Source of the DNA: Bacteroidetes bacterium UBA2364
Lineage (GTDB): Bacteria; Bacteroidota; Rhodothermia; Rhodothermales; UBA2364
NCBI GenBank assembly: GCA_002344075.1
Contig: DDTM01000095.1
Span: 1-36,154, forward strand
Length of the DNA: 36,154 nucleotides
Direction of reading: 5' to 3'
Shown here one piece after another: positions 18,324-25,295 of this stretch (the stretch's first letter is position 1; every line of letters begins with the position of its first letter). Below the pieces are notes generated by a model. The model saw nothing but the letters and a program-made list of their open reading frames with translations, had not been told where the DNA came from and made no database searches. A program made the position numbers and the translations under genes.

Positions 18324-19307
18324 TCAATAATCTAATGTAGCGGATTCACCCTCGGCCCCTTTGATGGCTTCTTTCAGGGTTGCAGGTGACATACTGGGCG
18401 CGATGAAGTCCATCGGATTGAATTTTTGTTGTCCGTCGGCGCTTTGTACTTCGTAGTGAAGGTGAGGCCCAGTTGAACTGCCCGAATTTCCGGTATAAGC
18501 AATAAGTTGGCCACGCTTTACGGTTTGTCCCTGCGAAACCACATACCGAGAGAGGTGGGCATACAAAGTTGCATAACCACTGTCCCCGTGTTTAATTACC
18601 ACAGTATGACCGTATCCACCTTTCGTGGCAGCAAAATCAACCGTTCCGTTTGCAGGTGCATAAACAGGTGTACCGATGGGAACAACAATATCCACGCCTT
18701 CGTGCATTCTACGGGTGCGAGCAATAGGGTGAATGCGGTAGCCAAATCCTGATGTAAAACGTCCGCCTTCTACTGGAACCATGATGGGCTTATGGGCCAA
18801 GTCTGCATTTTTGGTGCGGGCAATAGTGATTAATTCGCGATAGGAAGAGCCTTGGAGATTCATTTGGCGCTCCAATTTATCTAAGGTGGTATTCATTCTT
18901 CGCAACAGCCCTCCTGTCTCATTCGAGTACCCATCAAAGGCTTCGTAGGCGTCCGTACCACCCACTCCCACATCGCGCACATCCTTCGAGATCGGATCCA
19001 CCTGCAAGACCACACGATAGAGTTCACTGTCTTTTTGGTAGAGTTCATCCAATTTATCGAAGACTGCATCCACCCGTTTTTCGGTTTGCCCGAGTTGCGC
19101 ACGTAGGGCTTCGTTCTCACTCTTCAGTTGGTATTCTTTTGCAGAGCCACCTCCAAGGCCACTAAATAACCAAATTCCAGCAGCGATTAGAACGGTGGCC
19201 ACCCCAACGGTTATCGCACCCCAACGGAGGGGATTACGTTGTACCGGAGCCGCTTCCACAAACGACATGGTTTCGTGGTCGTAATAGTAATACTTGTTGT
19301 CAGACAT
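18324..19307 (-). CDS. membrane-anchored M23 (LytM) peptidoglycan endopeptidase
   Basis: A 327-residue protein with a short cytoplasmic N-terminus rich in Tyr (DNKYYYYDHE), one transmembrane helix (about residues 28-48, ITVGVATVLIAAGIWLF), a coiled coil (about 55-100) and a C-terminal M23 domain. The zinc ligands are intact: H202 and D206 in HEGVD, and H282 and H284 in HLHYEV. This is therefore predicted to be an active DD- or DL-endopeptidase or amidase activator acting on periplasmic peptidoglycan. The layout (anchor, coiled coil, LytM) is common in Bacteroidota/Rhodothermota. The start at 19307 is favoured because upstream in-frame residues do not look like protein. Confidence 0.93.
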   Translation of the reverse strand: MSDNKYYYYDHETMSFVEAAPVQRNPLRWGAITVGVATVLIAAGIWLFSGLGGGSAKEYQLKSENEALRAQLGQTEKRVDAVFDKLDELYQKDSELYRVVLQVDPISKDVRDVGVGGTDAYEAFDGYSNETGGLLRRMNTTLDKLERQMNLQGSSYRELITIARTKNADLAHKPIMVPVEGGRFTSGFGYRIHPIARTRRMHEGVDIVVPIGTPVYAPANGTVDFAATKGGYGHTVVIKHGDSGYATLYAHLSRYVVSQGQTVKRGQLIAYTGNSGSSTGPHLHYEVQSADGQQKFNPMDFIAPSMSPATLKEAIKGAEGESATLDY

Positions 19308-19596
19308 GATACAATGTTTTTGGACACGTTTGAAGGTGTATTGGAGGGGGCGTGTCATCAAATACCAACAAAAACAAGTCGGTTGGCCGCTGAGAGGGTG
19401 GGACAATAAGGAGTGATGAAGGTAGCCTTTTCTCTCAAACGTAATAAATATAAGGGCAAGAAGTAGGGTGTGTCAAACAATCTTCGACTAACACCGATAG
19501 ACGCTCTGATTTTTCGCAAACGAACTAAGGTTATCCGGGGGCGATGGAACAACAAAACGTGGTACAGGACGTAGCCACAAAGCCATACAGCACACC
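19308..19596. other. intergenic region upstream of the M23 gene
   Basis: The M23 promoter should lie here on the minus strand. I see no gene or clear hairpin. The right part probably merges into the 5' portion of the IS1 relic that becomes recognisable at 19597. Confidence 0.4.
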
Positions 19597-19749
19597 CTAG
19601 AAGCGGATGAAATATTCATCTTTATCAAGCTAAAAACAAGCTAATCCACATTTGAATTTTTAGGCTTTTGGAAAGCATACAACTGTATTCCTTCAAAAAC
19701 ACATACCAATATTGGCAAAGAAACGGGTGAAAGTGCCCATATTGAACAC
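19597..19749 (+). pseudogene. second IS1-family transposase fragment
   Basis: Two conserved transposase blocks survive. LEADEIFIFIKLK starts at 19597 and corresponds to the LELDELWSF catalytic Asp segment. FWKAYNCIPSKTHTNIGKE followed by TGESAHIEH runs from about 19666 to 19749. The second block closely matches the first relic's block at 12728-12813. The DNA between them is shortened and contains stops, and the rest of the transposase is missing. Confidence 0.72.
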
Positions 19750-19803
19750 AGAGAGCTTCATAAGCCAAGCACTTGATTCATGGTGGTTTATAAGGGGGCG
19801 ATT

Positions 19804-20721
19804 TTAGAATTTATCGGCTTCCACATAAGCATTGATGACTGCCAATTCGCCCGCTTTGTCGGGCATCGAATTGCCATGTTCCATTCCCAGAACCCCCCGA
19901 AATCCTTTTTTGTAGATAAACTCGAACACCCTCCGGTAGTTGATTTCGCCCGTGCTAGGCTCGTTGCGTCCGGGGTTGTCGCCAATTTGGAAGTATGCAA
20001 TTTCGTCCCAGCACTTTTCGATATTCGGGATTAGGTTGCCTTCGGTAATTTGTTGGTGGTAAATATCGAATAAAATTTTGCACGATGGGCTATTGACGGC
20101 CCTACACACCAGGTACGCTTGTGGCGAACGGCTGAGGAAAAGCCCAGGATGGTCGCGGAAGGGATTCAGTGGTTCGAGCACCATGATCAGGCCGTGTGGC
20201 TCCAAAATTTCGGCGGCACGGCGGAGGGCTTCCACCACATTTGCCGTCTGGTAGTCTAAGGCCAGCCGCTTGTCTAATGCACCGGGCACAACCGTCATCC
20301 ATTTGGCATTGCAGCGTTTGGCCACCTCGACCGACTCTCGGACTTCGGCGAGGAACTGATCCCGCTTAGCCGAATCGCCGGAGGCCAAATTGGCATCATT
20401 CCAAGCAATGTTGTGTGCCACAAAAACACCCATCGTCATACCCAACTGTGCCAAGAGGTCACCAATGGCCTGCTGTTGTCCTACAGGGCGCCCCCGCATT
20501 CCATTGTCCTCGAAGGCAGTAAAGCCGGTATCGGCTATAAAGCGAAGCTGATCTAAAACCTCTTTTCCGCCATGATGTCTAAACATCCCTTCGTGGGGCG
20601 CATAATGATGTTTAAACGTGTGTTTTCCAACCTTGATGCGTCCTTCCGCAGAAAGGGGACTAGAGAGTCCTGCGGCGGCTACACCGAGCGCACCGGTTTG
20701 GATAAAATTTCTTCGGTTCAT
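19804..20721 (-). CDS. Tat-exported hydroxypyruvate isomerase-like TIM-barrel protein
   Basis: A 305-residue protein of the AP endonuclease 2/xylose isomerase-like TIM barrel superfamily. It starts with a twin-arginine signal (NRRNFIQTGALGVAAAGLSS). The segments LEPLNPFRDHPGLFL, LFDIYHQQITEGNL and QIGDNPGRNEPSTGEINYR are close to the hydroxypyruvate isomerase (Hyi) signature, including the metal-binding glutamates in LEPLN and GMEHG. Export by Tat suggests it folds with its metal before transport and acts in the periplasm. It follows the Gfo/Idh gene by 34 bp and is probably in the same operon. It may isomerise or epimerise a sugar or keto acid product of that oxidoreductase. Confidence 0.85.
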   Translation of the reverse strand: MNRRNFIQTGALGVAAAGLSSPLSAEGRIKVGKHTFKHHYAPHEGMFRHHGGKEVLDQLRFIADTGFTAFEDNGMRGRPVGQQQAIGDLLAQLGMTMGVFVAHNIAWNDANLASGDSAKRDQFLAEVRESVEVAKRCNAKWMTVVPGALDKRLALDYQTANVVEALRRAAEILEPHGLIMVLEPLNPFRDHPGLFLSRSPQAYLVCRAVNSPSCKILFDIYHQQITEGNLIPNIEKCWDEIAYFQIGDNPGRNEPSTGEINYRRVFEFIYKKGFRGVLGMEHGNSMPDKAGELAVINAYVEADKF

Positions 20722-20755
20722 GATGCTTCCGGGCTATTGTTTAAAAGGCTCAAGG

Positions 20756-22045
20756 CTAAGGCTTAGATTCAAAAAAATGGCCATATGCCGGACGATTGAT
20801 TTTGGTAATACCCGGATGGGCAACAGGCGCCACAGGTACATCACCAAAGATCAATTGGGCAGGAGACAAGTCCTGATTGGCATTTAGAAGGTCGTCCCAG
20901 GTAATTAGACTCCCTGTATAAGCGGCCTCGCGCCCCATAATGGCCGAGAGATTACTTTCTGCCACTTGTTTTGCCTCATTAATTAGGTTTCCACTTCGGA
21001 TGGCTTTTACCAAATTGGTGTGTTCGTTTACGTATGGATTTACGTCAGGCCCTGTTCCTTTATACCGCCACGATTGTGCCCCGCGAATGCTGTCTTTGGC
21101 ATTGCTCGTGCCCTTTGTCCCATAGAAAAATTCGCTCACATTAGACTCTGTTCCATCTTGTTGACGGCACATCGAAAGAATTTTTACACCATTGGCATAT
21201 TCAAACTCGATGGCAAAATGATCAAAAATGTGACCATATGCCGGATCTACACGTACTTGGCGTCCTCCCATGCCGATGGCTTTTACAGGATGGCCCTTCA
21301 TTACCCAGTTTGCCACATCTATGTTATGAATGTGTTGCTCCACGATGTGGTCGCCGGAAGTCCATGTAAAGTATAACCAGTTCCGGATTTGCCACTCCAT
21401 GTCACTCATACCCGGCTTACGGTCATACTTCCACAAACCGCCCTGATTCCAATATACTTGCCCGGTCACAATATCACCGATGGCATTGTCATGCAACCGT
21501 TGGATGGTCTCGACATACTTCGGGTCGTGACGACGTTGGGTACCTGCCACCACGCAAAGTTTTTTCTGTACCGAAAGTTCTGCCGCAGCCAGAACCTTCC
21601 GGATGCCGGCAGGATCCACAGCAACCGGTTTCTCCATGAAGATGTGTTTTCCCGCATTAACCGCCGCCTCGAAGTGTGCAGGACGAAATCCAGGGGGCGA
21701 TGCCAAGATGACCACATCTACACCAGAAGCCAAAACTTTTTGATAGGCATCAAAACCCGTAAATTTACGCGCCTCCGGCACTTGAAGTTTATCGCCAATA
21801 TGTTGTTTTAGCTGGGCATAAGAACTGTCTAAACGATCTTCAAAGAGGTCGCCCATTGCCCATATGGTGATGCCTTCAGATCCGGCAACGCAGTCGCGGG
21901 CTGCGCCTGTTCCGCGTCCGCCACAACCAATCAGGCCCACTTTCAGGGTTTCGGCCACGTTGGCCCAAGCAAAATGACCGGAGGCGATTAGTCCGGCAGT
22001 GGCCATGGCCGAGGTTTTCAGAAAATCACGTCGGGTATTGTTCAT
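20756..22045 (-). CDS. Tat-exported Gfo/Idh/MocA-family oxidoreductase
   Basis: A 429-residue NAD(P)-dependent oxidoreductase with a twin-arginine signal (TRRDFLKTSAMATAGLIASG). The Rossmann motif is GLIGCGGRGTGAARD, the conserved EKP motif is MEKPVAVD near residue 135, and the C-terminal alpha/beta domain contains the HIHNIDVANWVMKGHPVKA segment typical of the exported subgroup. Such enzymes oxidise or reduce hydroxyls of sugars, sugar acids or glycosides, or open glycosidic bonds by a redox route, with the nicotinamide cofactor tightly bound. It lies between the FGE-like gene (48 bp) and the TIM-barrel gene (34 bp) in one orientation, which argues for a shared extracytoplasmic sugar pathway. 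The substrate is not evident. Confidence 0.92.
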   Translation of the reverse strand: MNNTRRDFLKTSAMATAGLIASGHFAWANVAETLKVGLIGCGGRGTGAARDCVAGSEGITIWAMGDLFEDRLDSSYAQLKQHIGDKLQVPEARKFTGFDAYQKVLASGVDVVILASPPGFRPAHFEAAVNAGKHIFMEKPVAVDPAGIRKVLAAAELSVQKKLCVVAGTQRRHDPKYVETIQRLHDNAIGDIVTGQVYWNQGGLWKYDRKPGMSDMEWQIRNWLYFTWTSGDHIVEQHIHNIDVANWVMKGHPVKAIGMGGRQVRVDPAYGHIFDHFAIEFEYANGVKILSMCRQQDGTESNVSEFFYGTKGTSNAKDSIRGAQSWRYKGTGPDVNPYVNEHTNLVKAIRSGNLINEAKQVAESNLSAIMGREAAYTGSLITWDDLLNANQDLSPAQLIFGDVPVAPVAHPGITKINRPAYGHFFESKP

Positions 22046-22093
22046 AATTAAGGTGCGTTAAAATGATAAGGGGCTAAAAGACTAAATGTTTAC

Positions 22094-22909
22094 TTATTCT
22101 TCCATCGCAAGCCGTAACCCGATGTAAGAAGCATCGGAAAGCCACCAACGGCTTTTGGGAAGTTGCGGGTCGGTCATATTCCATTCAGGGGATTGTGGGG
22201 CACGTGCAGTACAGGCAACCGTCGCGGCATCATCCAAATAATGCCCGCCTTTGGTAAAGGGGACTTCTGCATCCGATTGTACCCACTCGGCCACATTCCC
22301 CAAGAGGTCTGACAGACCTACTTCATTGGTCGGTTTTGTACCCACTTTCCGCAGTTTGTCGTCCGAGTTTTCCCAAACCCAGCCCTCATCCGTTACCACC
22401 GCATTCGGTTTACGGCCCTTTGCGCAGAGGTATTCCCATTCCGGCTCCGTTAATAGCCGAAATTTTTTTCCAGTTTTGGCAGAAAGCCATTGGGTAAACT
22501 TATTGGCATGGTAATACGACATGGCCGAGGCCGGAAAACCAAGATGGCCAAAAATACGGCCCGGCAATACATAAGGTTTGCTAGGGCGGGCTACCGCTGC
22601 CACTTCTGGGGAGGGGCTGGTGTTTTTGAGGTCCAATCCATACACAAAGATATCAAACAGATCCCAAGTGACTTCGGTTTGGGAAACCCAAAGAACTTTA
22701 TCGAGGGACCGGGTAACAGACACGCCACCCGATTGGATCGTGACCTGGCCTTGTGGTATCTTGACCATATCGAAGGCAACCACGGTACCCTCTATACGAA
22801 TGGTTTGTACCTCCGGTGTTTGTTGACTCCACGCTAAACGCGATCCAAAAATGCAACTTAAAAAGATACTTATAATCAGTTTGTTTTTTATATGGGCAGG
22901 GTGTGGCAT
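22094..22909 (-). CDS. secreted FGE-sulfatase (SUMF1)-like protein
   Basis: A 271-residue protein with a signal peptide (KLIISIFLSCIFGSRLAWSQ) and a formylglycine-generating-enzyme-like C-type lectin fold: FPASAMSYYHANKFTQWLSA, RLLTEPEWEYLCAKG, LSDLLGNVAEWV and the closing YIGLRLAM. The paired cysteines of true FGE are not both present; one Cys remains in VACTAR. It is therefore more likely a binding or structural member, like those often linked to gliding or exported enzymes, than a sulfatase activator. The start at 22909 is chosen for the signal peptide. Its first 59 bp overlap, in antisense, the start of apbE. It is probably the first gene of the operon with the Gfo/Idh and TIM-barrel genes. 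Confidence 0.82.
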   Translation of the reverse strand: MPHPAHIKNKLIISIFLSCIFGSRLAWSQQTPEVQTIRIEGTVVAFDMVKIPQGQVTIQSGGVSVTRSLDKVLWVSQTEVTWDLFDIFVYGLDLKNTSPSPEVAAVARPSKPYVLPGRIFGHLGFPASAMSYYHANKFTQWLSAKTGKKFRLLTEPEWEYLCAKGRKPNAVVTDEGWVWENSDDKLRKVGTKPTNEVGLSDLLGNVAEWVQSDAEVPFTKGGHYLDDAATVACTARAPQSPEWNMTDPQLPKSRWWLSDASYIGLRLAMEE

Positions 22910-23813
22910 AGGAAACGAAGCACGGGTAAAGAAAACGTTAAAGAAGTTTGAATTTAGGCAACACCACCTTGGGATGCAAGTACGGATTGTATTGTTTTCT
23001 GAGGATGAGGCCAAGGCCATTACAGATGCACGCCAAGCATTTGCCGAAATTGACCGCTTGGACGCTATTTTCAGTGATTACCGCGTAGATAGTGAATTGA
23101 ATATCTTGGTACGACAGGCGGTAGATTCGGCACTGGTGGTAAGCCCAGAACTGTTTTCGGTATTGACGCGGGCACAAGAAATGGCGGCTTGGTCGGACGG
23201 AGCCTTCGATGTAACGGTGGGACCACTGTCTCAACTATGGCGAAAAGCACGCCGCTTACAAACCTTACCGACTGCCGATGAATTGGGGCAGGCCAAGCAA
23301 AATACAGGATGGCGGCTTATGCGGTTGTTTCCAGCGTCGGGCAAAGTCCTATTACTACGTCACGGCCTTCAATTGGACTTAGGTGGCATTGCGAAGGGTT
23401 TTATTGCCGAGGCCGCTTTGAATGAATTGCGCAAAGCCGGATGCCCGCGTGCAATGGTGGAAATCGGAGGCGAGGTGGCCATTGGTGCGCCTCCACCCAG
23501 TACAAACGGCTGGTTGGTACACCTTCCAAATGATTCCCAAAAACCACTGCACCTTCTACGAGATGTAACGGTTTCCACAAGTGGCGATACCGAGCAATTT
23601 ATGGAACTTAATGGCGTGCGGTATTCACACATTCTGGATCCACGAACAGGTTTGGGACTAACCTCCCGCGTCAGCGTTACCGTCATTGCTTCGGATGGCG
23701 CACTGTCTGATGCCCTCTCTACCACACTTTCAGTTTTGGGCGAGCAAGCCATCCCTATCGCCCGAAAACGTTTTAAAGGCATAACGGTTTTTTTTCGAAA
23801 AGCCACTGGTTGA
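22851..23813 (+). CDS. apbE: FAD:protein FMN transferase (ApbE), lipoprotein form
   Basis: A 320-residue ApbE. It attaches FMN covalently to threonine in target proteins such as Nqr/Rnf subunits and exported flavoproteins. The N-terminus MQLKKILIISLFFIWAGCG is a lipoprotein signal with a relaxed lipobox (WAGC), so the enzyme is probably tethered on the periplasmic side. Family motifs are FDVTVGPLSQLW, LDLGGIAKGF, GGEVAIG, SHILDPRTG and the metal-binding SDALSTTLSVLG; length is normal. No obvious flavoprotein substrate lies nearby. The gene starts inside the divergent FGE-like gene, so its promoter must lie within that gene's coding region. Confidence 0.92.
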   Translation: MQLKKILIISLFFIWAGCGIGNEARVKKTLKKFEFRQHHLGMQVRIVLFSEDEAKAITDARQAFAEIDRLDAIFSDYRVDSELNILVRQAVDSALVVSPELFSVLTRAQEMAAWSDGAFDVTVGPLSQLWRKARRLQTLPTADELGQAKQNTGWRLMRLFPASGKVLLLRHGLQLDLGGIAKGFIAEAALNELRKAGCPRAMVEIGGEVAIGAPPPSTNGWLVHLPNDSQKPLHLLRDVTVSTSGDTEQFMELNGVRYSHILDPRTGLGLTSRVSVTVIASDGALSDALSTTLSVLGEQAIPIARKRFKGITVFFRKATG

Positions 23814-23928
23814 GTTGGAGTGTATTGCAAAAATGCCATTAGACAGTAAGACACATCTAAGATTAGGCCGGAAGTGCCACTCTAAGGGCCTCGGCTAACG
23901 AACATGTGACGGAAGCAGGAATGTATAA

Positions 23929-24195
23929 AAGCCCCGCAGGAGTGGCATCCTAATAGAAAACCCAGTAAAATACCCCGCCACAAGCCCCATCGGGGCGGCA
24001 TAAAGTCAATAGGCTTGGATCATATCGCTCCTACGGAGCTGAGCAACTTCTCGCAATAGTCATCCTTCTATGATGATGTTGCTCCTATGAAGCTATCGTT
24101 TCGCCTGTCGGGAAGTTGTGAAATATACCCGATTAGGCCACATACGAAAGACCTCTTTGCCTACCGTTGGGGAAGTTGTGAAATGCACCCGGTAA
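23929..24195. repeat. mosaic of short palindromic and direct repeats
   Basis: Similar units occur in pairs. AGCCCC-GCAGGAGTGGCAT at about 23930 resembles AGCCCCATCGGGGCGGCAT at about 23983, and both are followed by AATAG. TCGCTCCTACGGAGCT (24025) resembles TTGCTCCTATGAAGCT (24079). GGGAAGTTGTGAAAT followed by ACCCG occurs at 24110-24131 and 24170-24191, exactly 60 bp apart. Units such as GCCCC-ATC-GGGGC and CTCC-TAC-GGAG can form small hairpins. This resembles dispersed intergenic repeats rather than coding DNA. Confidence 0.65.
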
Positions 24196-24199
24196 AAAC

Positions 24200-24817
24200 T
24201 CAATAGGGTGATGAGTTAAATTTTATTTTCTTGTCAAGTATTTCATTAATTAATGTCTTGAAAGCACCAATAGAAATTCAAGAATGCATCATAATTATCT
24301 CATTTGAATTGGGGTTATTCAAACCTCTTCCGCCATCTGGGATATTTTCATCAACTCTCGTGAGGGCTGATGAAATATCGTAATAACCAAACATTTCTTC
24401 TCCGTCTTTCAGACATCAATCAAATGAGTCACAAGAGTAATCCACATTAAAACATTTTTCAAAGCCTGCTTTCTTAAACCACTCATAATTAATGTTTTCA
24501 AAATCAGATTATTTATATCCTAAATCACCAAAGATTCTTTGAATTCATTTAACATGTTTGCTATTCCAATCGGTTTTTTTGTATTCGCCTTTACTTCCAT
24601 TTTTTAAGAAAGCAAGCATGGAAAATTTAATTGGTCTCTGGATATTTGTTTGTGAATAAAGTTGATCAATAATCTTGTCTGTATTTTTTAATCTTTTTTT
24701 TACTTCATTTAAATTGATTTCTGAAAAATTAGAGTTATCATAACTATGATTTCCAATAATATAACCTTTCTTTATAAAATAAACAGCTTGTTCTATAAAT
24801 TTATCTAATTCTATTTC
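24200..24817 (-). pseudogene. polysaccharide deacetylase (NodB-type) pseudogene
   Basis: One minus-strand frame keeps recognisable protein over 206 codons: FIEQAVYFIKKGYIIGNHSY then DNSNFSEI; NYEWFKKAGFEK; DVDENIPDGGRGLNNPNSNE-like text; and a closing KTLINEILDKKIKF. This matches polysaccharide deacetylase-like proteins, with GNHSYDxxxF being the NodB H-x3-H region; its second His is Asn here. Four in-frame stops break it: TGA at 24545-24547, TAA at 24509-24511, TGA at 24416-24418 and TGA at 24278-24280. The N-terminal catalytic Asp motif is missing. The frame is unshifted throughout, so decay was by nonsense mutations plus loss of the 5' end. The DNA is very AT-rich. Confidence 0.68.
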
Positions 24818-25295
24818 TTAATTCTGAGATAAGAAATTTTTTTATCATATATATATATGAAGATTTTATTTATCATAAATAATTTTTTTTAAACTTTGCT
24901 TAATGATTTGGGTATTGTTAGTGTCTTTGTCAATATCATTGTTAATGACAGGTATTTTAGATTCTTTAGTGGTTTAGTTATTTGATAAATTTCAATAGAA
25001 AATAGAGGGAATAAAGCTTAAATAAAGATTGTCAATACCTATTCATATAGTAATCGTGTGTTTTCGACAGCCTTGTCTTGATGAATTGGGTCTTTATCTC
25101 ATTCTTTTGACCGATTGGGTAGCATTTCAAAGTGCGACATCCATGCGACAAAGTGCGACATTTGCCCATTTCGGCTTGTTTCTACAATCATTTACTTGTA
25201 TTATGAAAGCAGCTTAAATCTACTCCGCAGCAAGCACACAAAAGATAGTTGTACAAAACCTTTTTTATCCGACTTTTTTAGTTCTACCTAAACCC
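24818..25295. other. AT-rich non-coding leader upstream of the hybrid regulator gene
   Basis: I see no convincing gene here. The left part may be the eroded 5' end of the deacetylase pseudogene. The right part holds the 21-bp direct repeat described separately and should contain the promoter of the hybrid two-component system. Confidence 0.5.
25128..25169 (+). promoter_or_regulatory. 21-bp-period direct repeat upstream of the hybrid regulator
   Basis: CAAAGTGCGACAT occurs at 25128-25140 and again at 25149-25161, a spacing of exactly 21 bp (two helical turns), 135-168 bp before the ATG at 25296. Tandem half-sites on one DNA face are the usual layout for AraC-type dimers. Assignment to the adjacent regulator is inference. 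Confidence 0.5.

Noticed and set aside
23814..24200. CRISPR array
   Set aside because: Repeats are paired, of several types and irregularly spaced, with no constant spacer length and no cas genes.
24200..24817. Recoded gene using TGA as tryptophan
   Set aside because: One of the four in-frame stops is TAA, the 5' part is missing, and all neighbouring genes use TGA as an ordinary stop, so decay is the simpler explanation.
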